Assembly (NCBI GenBank): GCA_015680685.1
Contig: MNCI01012718.1
Coordinates: 659,366-723,365 of the forward strand
Direction of reading: 5' to 3'
DNA length: 64,000 nt
Source: Gnetum montanum
Lineage: Eukaryota > Streptophyta > Gnetopsida > Gnetales > Gnetaceae
The position numbers were made by a program, and so were the translations under genes. The notes beneath the pieces are model-generated. The model ran no database searches, had not been told where the DNA came from, and saw only the letters and a program-made list of their open reading frames with translations. Shown piece by piece: positions 1 to 12,229 of this stretch (position 1 is the stretch's first letter; each line of letters opens with the position of its first letter).

Positions 1-1170
1 AATATGAATATGAAGTTTGGATGGTATGGATCAGCATGAGCATAAGTAATACATGTCTACATTAGCATTCCCTAGTCTTCTTCATTAGCAATTCTATCAC
101 TGCTCCTTTTTTCCTTAGTAGGTGATAGTTGATCATTATGTGAAGCCATGTTATCATTTCTTGATGATTTGTGTGAAGTGTGCTTTATATTAAGGTTGTG
201 AAGATTAGAGTTAGGTTCTAATACAATGAAATTTGCAAAATTAATTACTTGGTATAACATTGACTTATCCCTAACAATGGCATCAATGATGAGCAATGGA
301 GTACCCAACACACAACCATACGAGATAAGAGTGTTCATGTGCAATCCTGGTCAAACTTCACAAGTAAGGTAATGTGATTATACCAATAATTAGTTAGCAG
401 TCGTGATCATTGTCTTCCCACGTGAGCTAGTAAAATTAATGCATATGGTTTAAATCATAATGAGGTGTATGATATTGATGTTGTATTGGCCATTAAGCTC
501 CTATTATTCATGAAGTTAAAGTAAAAGTTTCTAAATCTAAGTAATAACAAAAAAAATCTAACTAACCTATGCGATGAGTAGCTGATCTTGATCTTCCAAT
601 CACACCTTGGACTTCATGCAACTACTACTGGGATTACCATGTACCTCAGTACTAGGCATACCAAGTGATAGTACTACTAGCCTACCAAGTAGTTACACTT
701 ATGTGCTCTAGATAAGTCATACTCATTCCACTTAATGACATTAAAAGTAATTTGCAAGTAATCGTAAACATTAATTATGAAAACAGGAAAATAGTAAACT
801 AATTGATCTTTATTGTTGATCATGCAATACGTGTTTCTGCAACGATGTAGAGTAATCTTGATCTTTATTGTCGATCATGCAATGCATGTAAGTACATCAC
901 ACTCAAATAAAGATTTTTTCCAATTACAAAACATCACACTACAGGAACACACTGCTAAGCACTGAATTCAAGCAAATAAACTGAAAGAGTTTTGTTACTA
1001 GGCTATCAAATCTACTACAAATCTATGCACCCAAGTGTTGCTTATATAGGCTAGCATGCACCCTGTGATATTGTTTATATGATAATGTATAGTGAGATAC
1101 AATAACATATCTACGACATCTTAGATATAATATTGTTGGCTCAAAATTCTTGGATTTATCATTCATGGAT
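1..1170. other. Unassigned AT-rich DNA
   Basis: I see no gene here. Open frames are short, lack recognisable motifs and have the composition of random AT-rich DNA. A 90-codon minus-strand frame at 72-344 has no family resemblance that I can name and is probably chance. Confidence 0.5.
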
Positions 1171-1310
1171 TATGAGATATATATCATGAAGTTTTAAAGC
1201 CAAGCACATAATTTATTACACTACAACATAGGCTAACACTCAAACAAATAATAACTAGCATGAAACTAAACATTAAATAATGATGAGATTGCATCCATCT
1301 CCATCCATTG
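1171..1310 (+). repeat. Dispersed direct repeat, copy 1
   Basis: About 120 bases here (ATATCATGAAGTT, AAAGCCAAGCACATA, CAACATAGG) recur at 2392-2535 with moderate divergence. A third, shorter echo (AAAGCCTAGCACATTC) lies at about 2557-2600. No coding content is visible. The repeat could be a piece of an unrecognised transposon or a duplicated flank. Confidence 0.6.
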
Positions 1311-1690
1311 TAATATTTATTGTTATCATTGTAGCCTTGTCTCAACTAAATTGAGTTGGCTATATGAGTTATTTTTCAAAATTCACTTCTATGAAGAGCT
1401 AGATCTTCATTTATTTGCAATTTCTTTGGATCATCTTTAATTATTTTTTTCTCTACATTTTTCTTGGTTTTCCTTTTAGTGGCTTTTCTAGAATAATGAT
1501 GTAGCAACCTTTTCTATAGGCTTGCTATCTGATCTACTTTATACATGCCCAAATCATCTAAGACATCATTCTTGTAACTTATTTGACATAAAATCCACTC
1601 CAAGTCTTGCTCTAATGTCTGCATTTTGTAGTTTATCTTTTTAGGTAATATTCCATCATCTATCTAGGCTTAGGCTAGAAAAATATTACT
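1308..1690 (-). pseudogene. RTE-type LINE, 3' terminal fragment
   Basis: Read on the minus strand, 1690 to 1380 gives broken frames with the pattern IRARLGVDFMSNKLQE, then LR-stop-FGHV and KPIEKV. This is how the extreme C-terminus of plant RTE-clade LINE polyproteins reads (a glycine/arginine-rich tail after an LRWFGHV motif). It is followed by the characteristic 3' end GCCAACTCAATTTAGTTGAG, ACAAGGCTACAATG and an AT-rich simple tail near 1312. Only the last part of the element is present, as expected of 5'-truncated LINE insertion. Stops replace conserved tryptophan and glutamate positions. The family is an inference from motif memory and needs a protein search. Confidence 0.65.
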
Positions 1691-1699
1691 TAACGTATA

Positions 1700-2391
1700 A
1701 TGCAAATGTAAATAAAAATTCTAAAACCTAAAAGGGTGAAAAAGTAAATAAATGTACAATGGAGTAAGACTTCTAGAACATGTGATAAAGAAAATTTCTT
1801 AGCCAAACAATCCCAAGGGGCAAGTACATTACAACTAAAGAGAAAAATATTGATAATAGGCCCTAGGTACAAAGCATACCCTTTTTACAAAACATTTCCA
1901 ATTCATTCAATTCTAATGCCCATGGAAAAAATAGTAAGCTATTTCCAATTGATGATATAATTTTTCTACAAAAGCTATAACAATGCACCAGATTTTCTAA
2001 TGTTGAATTTAAAAGCTAAAACATGAAATAGTGTTAAAACGTTTGCTTAAATAGGAAATACTAGTCCAAAATGTTACATATCCAACTTAACTCTTAAAAA
2101 ATAATTAAAAAACATGTAAAGTAAATAGAATGATCTACATCAAAGATAGACAAATACAAACAAGTAATATGTACTAACCAAAGGGTGCTAAATACAAGGC
2201 TAGAAACTTAAGTACCAACCAATACTAGAATCTATATAATTTGAACAAAAAATTAGAACTCTATTCTAAGGTTTAATCTAAGCATAAATTAATTATTAGG
2301 TTGAAAGTATACATGGGATTCACTACCTCCTAAAGTTAGTCACTATAATTAAGTAGGAAAAATGAATTACAAGTGCTCCATAAAAGGTTTT
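1700..2391. other. Unassigned AT-rich DNA
   Basis: No gene recognised. A 60-codon minus-strand frame (1690-1872) is hydrophobic but matches nothing I know. The sequence may belong to the body of the truncated element that ends in LTR-A, but no gag or pol motif is visible. Confidence 0.4.
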
Positions 2392-2535
2392 GAGATGAAT
2401 ATCATGAAGTTGAAAAGCCAAGCACATAGGCTATTACATCTCAACATAGGTTAGCATCTAGTAACCTAAATAATAAACATCTAACAAGCATATATCAAAC
2501 ATTAAATTTAAACCGAAGATTATATGCATCATCAT
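2392..2535 (+). repeat. Dispersed direct repeat, copy 2
   Basis: Partner of the repeat at 1171-1310. It shares ATATCATGAAGTT, AAAGCCAAGCACATA, AACATAGGTTAGCA and a following AACATTAAAT. The 1.2-kb spacing and the short third echo at 2557-2600 suggest an old local duplication. Confidence 0.6.
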
Positions 2536-2639
2536 CCAACCCCGACATTTAACATCAAAGCCTAGCACATTCTTTCAATTTCAACATGTATGTTAGATGA
2601 GTAACACTTATATAAATCTACCTCCCAATTTTGTAAGGA

Positions 2640-2696
2640 AATCTATCCTCATTTTAATTCAACTTGAGGATGAGTTTTCAATCAATTGTGGGGGTA
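2640..2696 (+). promoter_or_regulatory. 3' polypurine tract of truncated gypsy element
   Basis: TTGAGGATGAGTTTTCAATC followed by TGTGGGGGTA abuts LTR-A. The same string precedes the 3' LTRs of E2, E3 and E4. This shows that LTR-A is the 3' LTR of an element whose body is lost or unrecognisable to the left. The tract would prime plus-strand DNA synthesis. Confidence 0.7.
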
Positions 2697-3562
2697 TGAT
2701 AAATCATGGTTTTCAACAACTTTGATATCGAGCATCTGATATCAAAGCCATGATACCAGATCCCTGATATCGGGGCACAAGCTTCAATGTTAGATATTTG
2801 ATTCCGCTCCACATGTACCCGCCTATAAATAAGACACTTAGGCCCACAGTCAAATGAACTATTCATTGCATCTTTAGGTAGACTCTTATAGTTTGTTTTG
2901 ATAGCTTAGTGACAAAGTGAATGCCTGCAGTGTGCTATTGAGCAGTTGTCTAGAGTTTTTATTCAAGTGAAGTGTACTTAGGTACATTTCATGATGGAAA
3001 TAAAATCGAGATTGTTTTCCATCATTGTAGCATCCACTTAGTTTTACTTGTTTCACGTAGCATAGTTTTTATTATTATCTTAGGTTAATCATTTACATTA
3101 CCAAGTACTTTATTTTCCTTGTTCAGTAGTAAAGCAGAATGAGCACAACTATTTTTGAGCATTAAGTGTAATCATTTGGTAACCTAGTAGTGGTTTCACT
3201 TGATTCACTTAGTAGTGAACTCACTTGGTAATACCAGTAATGGTTACATGAGCCCAAGGCGTGTAAGACAAGCTAGGAATGGATGCTCATCACTCTAGGC
3301 TAGAGTAGTTTGTTTTATCATTTTCCTTAGACTTAGCATTATTTTCACACTTTACCATTATATTTAGGAGTAATGTCCTAGCAATATCAATATATCATAC
3401 GCCTCACTGAGAGCTAAATCATACGTATAGATTATACTAGCTCCAAGTGGAAAGACAACAATCCTAAACTTTAATCAATTACTAGCATATTCACATTGTC
3501 GATCCATGGATTATGATTTGGCTATGCATGCATAATTTTGTGCATGATATCATTGCTCATGA
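2697..3562 (+). mobile_element. Gypsy LTR-A (3' LTR of a truncated element)
   Basis: Starts TGATAAATCATG like the LTRs of E2 and E4. U3 holds GATATC palindromes, including TTTGATATC and GATATCAAA as inverted arms around 2720-2745. The TATA box (CCTATAAATAAG) is at 2821-2832 and the AATAAA signal near 2999. U5 carries the family string ACAAGCTAGGAATGGATGCTCATCAC at about 3266. The 3' end is eroded: the usual ACTCATCA reads GCTCATGA near 3555-3562. No primer site follows, consistent with a 3' LTR. Confidence 0.75.
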
Positions 3563-4099
3563 TGATATTGTTGTGAGTAAAGTTAGTACCCATGATAACC
3601 CTTCTGCTATGATGACCAAGTCTCTTCTTGTTGCCAACTTTGAGCATTGCTTGGACTTGGTTGGTGTTTCTTGTTGAGTTTTGCTCTTAGGAGCTTTTTG
3701 TGGAAGAGGTGGAGACCTTTTGTCAAAGATTGGAAATTTGTTCCTTGTAAGGGAATTTGCATCAACCTAGAGATGGTTAGAGTATGGTGTGGTGACTTGA
3801 ATTCTATTTTTGGTCTAGATGTATCTTTGTAGTTCTTGGAAATTGAAGGGTCGCAAGGTAGCCCCATCCAACTGTCTGTTAGCTCATCATCAGATGGTCC
3901 ACATGCATCCACGTTATTTCTCTCCCTTTTAAGTAGTCACCCTTTTCACTCCCCTTTTGTACTCAATCTTTGAGAAGAGGAATTACTCTTTATTTCTACC
4001 TATGATTTTTTATCTCAATTTGGGATTTCCACAAAAATTTTGTACGTTGTTGTCTTGATTTCTTTTGCCTATCGCATTTGTTAATTTTTTTTCTTCACT
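3563..4099. other. Unassigned stretch with two overlapping short ORFs
   Basis: This stretch is less AT-rich than its surroundings. A 101-codon frame on minus (3912-3607) and a 61-codon frame on plus (3647-3832) overlap. The minus frame starts MDACGPSDDELTDSWMG and has mixed, soluble composition without low-complexity runs. I recognise neither product. It could be a captured exon or an unrelated transposon piece. Confidence 0.3.
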
Positions 4100-7000
4100 A
4101 CTCGTAGTTTAATTAGGACTTTATGACTTATGTTGTTCATTAAACTCAAACTCATCACTTATAGTTTCAAATCAAAAATTTTATTATTAACCTAATATTT
4201 CATTGTTGAAATACATAACCTACTTTTAGCATACATATAATAGCATTACCCAGTTGGTATGTTTTTTTTACTTTGATAATGCATTAGTTTACTTTTTAAA
4301 TGGGATCTTTAAATAACATTACTCGTTCGATCTTTTTATGTTCTAATTAAGTTATATCTTGTTACACTAAGGTGTTAGGAACTCAAAATAAGTTTTTAAT
4401 AATACCCACTTGCACTTTAATTAGAACTTTGTAGCTTAATGTTGTTCATCAAAGTCAAACTCATCACTTATAATTTCAAATAAAAAACTTTATTATGAGG
4501 CTAATACTTCATTGGTGGAATACATAATGTACTTTTAACATACATATAATAACATTGTCTAGTTGGTATGTTTTTTACCTCGATAATACATCAATTTCCT
4601 TTTTTAACAAGATCTTCAAATAATTTCACTTGCTTGACCTTTTTATGTTTTATTTTAAGTTTTATCTTGTAACATGAAGGTTATTGAAACTCAAAATATT
4701 TTTTTAATAATATCTACTTGTAGTTTAATTAGAACTTTATGACTTAGTGTTGTTTATCAAAGTCAAACTCATCACTTATTGTTTCAAATCAAAAGTTTTA
4801 TTATTAGGCTAATAATTCATTGTTGGAATACATAGCCTAAATTTAGCATACATATAATAACATTTCTTAGTTGGTATGTTTTTAACCTTGATAATGCATC
4901 AGTTTCCTTTCTAGATAGAATTTTCAAATAACTTTTCTTGTTCAACCTTTTTATGTTGTATTTAAGTTCTATCTTGTAATATGAAGGTGTTTGAAACTTA
5001 ACATATTTTTTGAATAATGCATACTTGTAGTTTAATTAAAACTTTATGACTTAGTGTTTTTCACCAAAGTCAAACTCATTACTTAAAGTTTCAAATCAAA
5101 AGTTTTATTATTAGGCTAATACATCATTGTTGTAATACATAACCTATTTTTAGCATACATATAATAACAGTACCTAGTTGGTATGTTTTTGACCTAGATA
5201 ATGTGTTAGTTTCCTTTTTAAATGGGATCTTTAAATAACATCATTTGTTTGAACTTTTTATATTCTATTTAAGTTCTATCTTGTTACATGAAGGTGTTTG
5301 AAACTCAAAATATTTTTTTTAATAATACCTACTTGCATTTTAATTAGAACTCTATGACTTAGTGTTGTTCAGCAAAGTCAAATTCATCACTTATAGTTTG
5401 AAATCAAAATTTTTATTATTAGGCTAATGATTCATTGTTGGAATACATAACCTACTTTTAGTATACATATAATAACATTGCCAAGTTAGTATGTTTTTGA
5501 CCTCGATAATGTGCTAGTTTCTTTTTTAAATGGGATCTTCAAATAACATCACTTGTTCAACCTTTTTATGTCTAATTTAAATTCTATCTTGTTACATGAA
5601 GGTCTTTGAAACTCAAAATTTTTGTTTAATAATATCTACTTGCACTTTAACAAAAAATTTATGAATTAGTGTTGTTCATCAAAGTTAAACTTGTCACTTA
5701 TAGTTTCAAATAAAGGTTTTATCCTTAGGCTAATACTTCATTGGAATACATAACCTACTTTTAGCATACATATAATAACATTGTCTAGTTGTTATATTTT
5801 TTACCTCGATAATGCATCAATTTCATTTTTAAAAGAGATCTTCAAATAACTTCACTCATTCAACCTTTTAATGTTCTATTTTAAATTCTATATTGTTACA
5901 AGAAGGTTTTCAAAACTCAAAATATTTTTTTTAAGAATACCTACTTACACTTTGACTAAAACTTTATGACTTAAAGCTATTCTTCAAAGTCAAACTCAAA
6001 TTTTTATTATTAGGCTAATACTTCATTGTTGGAATACATAACCTACTTTTAGCATACATATAATGACATTACCCATTTGGTATGGTTTTTACCTTGATAA
6101 TGTCAATGTCTTTTTTAAATGGGATCTTCCAATAACGTCACTTGTTCGACCTTTTTATGTTTTATTTAAGTTCTATCTTGTTACATGAAGGTATGTAGAA
6201 ATCAAAAATATTTTTTAATAATACCTACTTATCATTTAATTAGAACTTTATGACTTAGAATTGTTCATCGAAGTCAAACTCATCACGTATAGTTTCAAAT
6301 AAAGGTTTTATTATTAGGCTAATACTTCATTATTGGAATATGTAACCTACTTTTAACATACATATAATAACATTGCCTATTTGGTATGTTTTTTACCTCA
6401 ACAAAGCATTAGTTTCCTTTTTAAAGGGGATCTTTAAATGACTTCACTTGCTTGACATTTTTATGTTCTATTTTAAGTTTCATCTTGCTACATGAAGGTT
6501 TTCAAAAGTCAAAATATTTTTTTAATAATATCTACTTGAAGTTTAATTAGAACTTTATGACTTAGTGTTGTTCATGAAAGTCAAACTCATCACTTATAAT
6601 TTCAAATCAAAATTTTTATTAGTAGGATAATACTTCATTGTTGGAATAAATAATCTAGTTTTAGCATACATATAATAACATTTCCCAGTTAATATGTTTT
6701 TTACCTCGATAATAAGTTAGTTTCTTTTTTTAAATAGGATCTTCAAATAACTTTCGACCTTTTTATGTTCTATTTACATTCTATCTTGTTACATGAAGGT
6801 GTTTGAAACTCAAAATATTTTTTTTTTAATATTACCTACATGCAATTTAATGAAAACTTTATAACTTAGTGTTGTTAATCAAAGTCAAATTCATCACTTA
6901 TAATTTCAAATCAAAAATTTTATTATCAGGCTAATACTTCATTGGTGGAATACATAACCTACTTTTAGCATACATAAAATAGCATTACCCATTTTGTATG

Positions 7001-7604
7001 TTTTTTACCTTGATAATGTGTTAGTTTCCTTTTTAAATGGGATCGTCAAATAATGTCACTCATTTGACCTTTTTATGTTCTATTTAAGTTCTATCTTGTT
7101 ACACAAAGGCATTGAGAACTCAAAATACTTATTTAATAATATCTACTTGTAGTTTAATTAGAACTTTATGACTTAGTATTGTTCATCAAAGTCAAACTCA
7201 TCGCTTATAGTTTCAAATCAAAAATTTTATTATTAGGTTAATACTTCATCGGCAGAATACATAATCTACTTTTAGCATACATATAATAACAATGCCTAGT
7301 TGGTATGTTTTTTACCTTGATAGTACATCAATTTCCTTTTTAACTGGGATCTTCAAATAATGTCACTCGTTCAACCATTTAATATTCTATTTAAGTTCTA
7401 TCTTATTACACAAAGGCGTTCAAAACTTAAAATATGTTTTGAATAATACCTACTTTTAGTTTAAGTAAAAATTTATAACTTAGTATTGTTAATGAAATTC
7501 GAATTCATCACTTATAGTTTCAAATCAAAAATTTTACTATTAGGCTAATACTTCATTATTGGAATACATAACCTATGTTTAGCATACATATAATAACATT
7601 GCAG
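4100..7604 (+). repeat. Tandem satellite, unit about 307 bp, 11-12 copies
   Basis: The landmark TTTAATTAGAACTTTATGAC and its variants recur with AATTAG-type starts at 4111, 4419, 4727, 5034, 5342, 5649, 5954, 6238, 6545, 6849, 7156 and 7463. Steps are 304-308 bases except one of 284, where about 24 bases between CAAACTCA and TTTTTATTATTAGG are missing near 5990. Other landmarks per unit are AGCATACATATAATAACATT, AGTTGGTATGTTTTTTACC and TTCTATCTTGTTACATGAAGG. The last copy stops at about 7604, partway through a unit. No open frame is conserved across copies, so it is non-coding. Confidence 0.95.
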
Positions 7605-7633
7605 CTAACAATGACAAGCTAGCTAGCTAGGAA

Positions 7634-7702
7634 GGTGGCTAAGTTGTTAGCTTTTTTTCTAATAGAGATTTCTAGGTAAGAGGTTATTTGTTCAAGTCAC
7701 AC
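7634..7702 (+). repeat. SINE head-like tRNA-derived sequence
   Basis: TGGCTAAGTTGTTAG at 7636-7650 fits a polymerase III A box, and TTTGTTCAAGTCAC at 7687-7700 fits a B box, at tRNA-like spacing. The sequence in between does not fold as a clean cloverleaf that I can see. It is probably the head of a decayed SINE between the satellite and the LINE. Too eroded to call a tRNA gene. Confidence 0.4.
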
Positions 7703-7714
7703 TTTGGGTTTAAT

Positions 7715-8281
7715 TATATTATGAAATGAAATGAAGTCATATTACTTTCGAAGATCCATAGTATCTATTAGATAGAGATTACATTTTCAAGAAAAATAAA
7801 GATAAATTTTACAAAGTGACCAAGAATCAAACAAAGCATCATAAACAAATCACATAGGTTTTTTGCTATAACATTATAAATCTATCTCTAATGGGTAGTC
7901 ACAACATAAAAAAGATGCACATATAACTCATCTTCAAAGGTTTGTGATCTACACAATCTCTGAATGTGCTCTTCTTGAATAAGTTGAATTCATCTTCCAC
8001 TTTTAATTCTAAAATAATGAGAACTTAATCGAAGTTGGTTGATATAATTTTGATACCTAATTGGAATAGGAGAAGAGAGATAGTAAGCTTCTACATCTAG
8101 TTTATTAGATCTAATGTGGTGTAAATAAAATTCTCTTACCTTCCACATTAAACTACATCTATGTTAAAACATTTTCTTGACTAATTCAAAAATATGCTTA
8201 GGATTTTGCTGCACTTCCTCCTAAGAAGTATTCCATTTTCTCAACCATTGTATGCCCTAAAAATACCAATTGTAGTTTTGT
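7715..8281 (-). mobile_element. LINE-alpha copy 1, 3' end segment
   Basis: Aligns over its length with 30640-31074 (shared ATGAAATGAAATGAA, GAAGATCCATAG, TTTATTAGATCTAATGTGGTGTAAATAAAATT) and then with 39578 onward, that is, with LINE-alpha copy 2 across the E3 insertion. It is the C-terminal end plus 3' untranslated region of a minus-strand L1-like LINE. Read on minus, 8281-8143 gives WLRKWN, then PKHIFELVKKMF. The 3' terminus carries a short TTCATTTCAT-type tail (minus sense). E1 inserted at 8282 and separates this segment from 15223 onward. Confidence 0.75.
8277..8281 (+). repeat. E1 left target-site duplication (TTTGT)
   Basis: TTTGT precedes the 5' LTR of E1, and CTTGT follows its 3' LTR at 15223-15227. 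Four of five bases match, and the difference is a C/T transition. Confidence 0.6.
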
Positions 8282-9302
8282 TGATGAGATGTGATATTTC
8301 ATGCAACTTCATCAATTCATCCCCATCGATGAAGCCTCATGAATTCATCTAAGATGCATCAATGCATATGTGTGGATGAAAATGCATTGATGCATTAACA
8401 CATAGCACATCTTAGATGTGTTGATGCAACCTCGTCGATGCATCCTTGTCGACAAAGTCCCATTGACACATCCTTATTTATGCATTACCGTCAACATAGC
8501 TAAATGTGTTAACGCATCACCGTCAACACAATGCTTGTATTTTCCTATAAATATGTAAGCACCCACCACATATTTGACATCATTTAATCAGTAGTGTAGC
8601 TAGAATCTTGTAGTTTTCTCCTATAATCTTAGTAAACAGTCAATGAGTGCCCACAGTGTCAATTTGAGTCAATTATATGATGTCTTATTCAAGTGGCATT
8701 ATACCTAGACACATTCCGTGAATGACAATAAAATCAAGATTGATTCCTATTTATTGCAGCGCTTTAACTTAGAATAGATTTACTTTTAATGTAATTTACT
8801 TTTGATATACTTAGTTGATATTTATATTTTCATGCATATTAATCAATTGGTGGAATGAGCATGACTAGTTTTGAGTGTAAACACATATTCGCTTAGTAAT
8901 CCTAGCAATGTTATTGCTTTGTTCACCTAGTAACATAACACTTGGTAATCTTAGTAGTAAATACATGAGTTCAAAACATGTATGACAAGCTAGGAACATA
9001 CACTCATCGTCCTTAGGCTAGCTTAGAATTTATCTTCTTGTTATTAATTAGATTCATTAATTAATTTCTATATTATCATTTAATTAGTTTAAGGGCTACA
9101 CAACATCAATAATCATATGTTTCACTCTAGCCTAAACCATACGTGACAAAACTACCACTAGCCCAAGTGAAAAGACAACGACCTATGATCAATGCTTAAC
9201 AATCTAGATACCATAGTAGTTCCATCCAAGGAATTTGATCAAATTGCACATGAACGATTGTGATTCGTATAGTTGGGCATAGGGGGTACTCGTTGCTCAT
9301 CA
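8282..9302 (+). repeat. E1 5' LTR
   Basis: Begins TGATGAGATG and ends GCTCATCA. The first 250 bases (U3) are built of GATGCATC-like motifs and their variants (TGCATTGATGCATT, TCGATGCATCC, TTGTCGACAA). TATA box CCTATAAATATG at 8543-8554. The AATAAA signal is in GACAATAAAATCAAG near 8729. The shared U5 text runs to 9302. This copy is about 140 bases longer than the 3' LTR, the extra sequence being U3 repeats. Confidence 0.85.
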
Positions 9303-9303
9303 T

Positions 9304-9321
9304 TGATGCCATTATTAGGGA
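9304..9321 (+). promoter_or_regulatory. E1 primer-binding site (tRNA-Asp type, decayed)
   Basis: TGATGCCATTATTAGGGA sits one base after the LTR. It pairs with the 3' end of plant tRNA-Asp (expected TGGCGCCGTTGCCGGGGA) at 11 of 18 positions. All mismatches are G-to-A or C-to-T. It would prime minus-strand DNA synthesis. Confidence 0.7.
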
Positions 9322-9433
9322 TGATGCTAGTGATCTAGATTAGTTATATTATAAACCATCACTATAAAAGCATCAACGACTTATCTTTTAAGAAAAGTTA
9401 ATATTTTAAGTCACACACATTATTAATTAAAAA

Positions 9434-11399
9434 ATGTCTTCTTCACATTTAACCAATAATCCATCACATGAAGAGAACACTAGTAGGAAAAATGGTAGGA
9501 TCTACATTAAAGTGAATTGGAGCAAATTACTAAACATAGGAGGTCTCATATGCTCATCTTGATCCTTATTATATTCAAGGACTACATTCAACTGTCACAA
9601 ATAATCCTAGAGAAGATGGAGCAAGTCATAGAATAAGGAGGGCCTTAAGGGCTAGGGCCTTCTCCAAGCCTAGAAGAGTTAAATCAAACGAGTATGGGGG
9701 GATATATAGGATCCATGACGATTCTCCTAGTTTACCATCTTCCTCTCCCTCTTCAATTTCTAGTTTTGACAAAGATGAACGTAGGCATAGAGATAGAGAT
9801 ACACTAAGGGTCAAGATGAAGATAGAAACAAAATGCAAAGACAAGATGAAAGACATCAAAGTGAGCATAGACAAGATCATCACTGTCAAAAAAATAGAAA
9901 TAGAGATTATCACCATGACATGCCTAATGAAGATTAACCCTTGTTGGCTACTAGGAGCATGATACAACTTAAGGAGGCAATTTAAATACCTCATAGGCAT
10001 AAAAGGGAATGCTGCATCAAATGGCTTGATATGAATAACATTCCTAAATTTAAGGGAAGCTATAATTATGATCCCCTACATCATTTGCAAGACTTCCATG
10101 ATGCCTACGCCTTACAAAACATTGAAAGTAGGTGGCAAAAGCTTAAGCTCTTTCCTAGGACACTAAAAGAAGAAGTTGAAAGTTGGTGTAGATCGTTGGA
10201 ACTAGATTTAATCCACTAGTGATCGACAATGCTTGAGCTCTTCAACAAAAAATACCAATCCTATGAACGAGTGTCTAATCTAAGAAAATAAATCCAAGGG
10301 TGGAAGCAAGAAACTCATGAATCCTTGGATGTAGCCTTGGACAGATATTATTCTCTACTACATAGATGTCCAGGCCATGGTTTTTCTTAAATAGAGGTGC
10401 TTCTTCACATCATAGATGGGATTTGTAACAAAATTAGGGAGAGCCTTGGGATCTATGCCCAAGGACAATTATCAAAGCTAAGAACTCATCAAATACAAAG
10501 GCTAGTTGAATAGGTGGCAAAAGAAGAATGAGAGCTATCTAAAAGAAAGAGTATAGAAAAATATAACTAGGATCCAACTCTTCACAAAAAAGAGGTTCAT
10601 ATTTATGATCAGGAAAAAGAGGTAGCTCTTTATGAGTTGATTTCACATAAAACCTTGCCAATACAAAAATCCATCATTGAGATTGAATCAAGGGTAGATA
10701 AGATGTGGGAGTTGATGAATGAAAAAGTTACAACCAACTTGAAAATGATAGAGGAGAAGGTAAAGCAAAAAGGATTAAGTGATCAAAACAAGAAGAGGAA
10801 AAAGAACAAGGAAATAGGTAATGACACTTATTGACAAAAAGGGAAATTAGTTGTAATAGAAGAGGTTACAAACTTAAATATAGAAGAGGATGATGGATGT
10901 GAAATTGTCAATATGAACATCCAAAGGGCTATTGCCCAATGATGTTACATGTACAAGAGTTTGGGGCTTTTGCTTTGAATCCCAAGTTCGTAGAAAAGAA
11001 AATACCTAAGACATTACCTTACTCACAAGGTAATTATCTATAGTCCTACAACCAACAGTACTATGCTAGTGGGACTTCTTATCAACCTCAAAACTACTGT
11101 CAACCACAATGGCAAAACCCACAGTCATGGGGGATGCAATCAACAACCCAACAATATCCTTATTGTCAAGGGGATCCTTATAGATACTATGTTCAACAAC
11201 CTGTTTCTCTAAATGATTCTACTTCCTCTACCTCAAATCACTACTACTTTTCTTCTAAATATCATCAACCCACAACATCTCCTGTGGGATCACCATCTCA
11301 TAGCTCTTATCCTTTCTTACATCCTCAATACTCTCATACTTCCCTTCAACACATGTCACCACCAACAATGCAGGAAGGATTGGCATCACAACCTCAATA
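9434..11399 (+). pseudogene. E1 gag (degenerate)
   Basis: Starts ATGTCTTCTTCACAT (MSSSH), the same start as gag in E2 and E4. An N-terminal basic region rich in RD/RH-type codons (about 9760-9930) is followed by the capsid-like domain (about 9960-10560): LDMNNIPKFKG, then DPLHHLQDFHDAYALQNIE, a WQKLKLFPRTLKEE motif and DVALDRYYSLL. Next comes a charged coiled-coil segment (about 10640-10830), a cysteine/histidine motif near 10890-10950 and a Q/P/S/Y-rich C-terminus ending at the TAG at 11397. Several in-frame stops (TAG and TAA) and frameshifts break it. The product would form the particle and bind RNA in the cytoplasm. It is related to E2, E3 and E4 gag at protein level. Confidence 0.85.
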
Positions 11400-12208
11400 G
11401 AAGAATTCCACTTGTGTCATGAACATACAAGTAAATGATCATGTTAGTAGATCTTAGCAAAAGTCTCAAAAACTTCATTTCTTTAGGATAGTTTCCACAC
11501 ATGTGAATAAAACTAGTAAACCTACTAGCTCATCTAAACTAGCACAAGGACAATCTAGTGCAACCCTTGTCCTCACAAAAATAATGTCTTATAATCTTAC
11601 ACAAAAGCCAAAAACCATTAGCACTCTAAGACAAATCATAAAAGATGAACCTATCATTGTGAAGAGATAGAAAATTCCATGCATTACTAATAATGATAAA
11701 GGGTGCAATTGTGGGCAGAAAGTTCAAAGTGTTAACACGATTCCTATACCAACCCACAACAAACTTAAGGAGCAAGTGTGTGCAAAACCAAGTCTACACA
11801 ATATCCACTAAATTAGAAGATACCTAGTGGTTCAAAATCGAGAATACAAAATCATTCAAAAGATGCATGGAAACATCCAACCCACTTATTAGCTCTTGTT
11901 GTAAGAAAATGAACCAAACAGAGAACTTACAGAGTAACATCTTACACTTTGACTATACACCAAAAGAAGATGCTAAACAAGGAGACACAAGAACTAAATT
12001 AGAAAATAAACAAGGAAACATGTTTGGATGTCTTAAAAAGAAAACATCTTCTAGTCTAGCTAAAGATATGTCTCCAAATGATTGAAATGTGATTATCATC
12101 ACTGTTAAATGTGCTACCAAGAAAAAAATTAAATCATTAAAGATGATAAATGGAAAACTTATGTGCATTAGGGAATGTGAAATCAATTTTCTAAATGCTC
12201 ACCCATGA
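11400..12208 (+). pseudogene. E1 remnant between gag and deleted pol
   Basis: Broken frames with no RT or integrase motif. IPCITNNDKGCNCGQK (about 11675-11725) matches the region just downstream of the protease in E4 (VPCITYNNLGCYCVQ), placing the pol deletion around this point. A 72-codon open frame (11867-12085) is lysine-rich and unrecognised. The segment ends with EFSHEGD, the counterpart of QLSHGGDG at the end of E2 pol. Confidence 0.6.
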
Positions 12209-12229
12209 GTTTAGTCATGAGGGAGATGT
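12209..12229 (+). promoter_or_regulatory. E1 internal polypurine-like tract
   Basis: TTTAGTCATGAGGGAGATG resembles the 3' polypurine tract context TTTAGTCATGGGGGTA of E3 and E4. E2 (23375-23395), E3 (33829-33850 and 35497-35516) and E4 (49649-49669) hold equivalents. It may be an internal plus-strand priming site or simply conserved coding sequence (SHGG). Confidence 0.4.

Noticed and set aside
4100-7604. CRISPR-like regular repeat
   Set aside because: Units are 307 bp and contiguous, with no short repeat plus unique spacer pattern, and the genome is plant nuclear.
7634-7702. Functional tRNA gene
   Set aside because: A and B boxes are present, but no cloverleaf arms or CCA-side acceptor stem could be paired. 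A SINE head explains it better.
9626-10000. 124-codon minus-strand ORF, hydrophobic at one end
   Set aside because: It is antisense to the arginine/aspartate-rich part of E1 gag. The hydrophobic run is the complement of charged codons.
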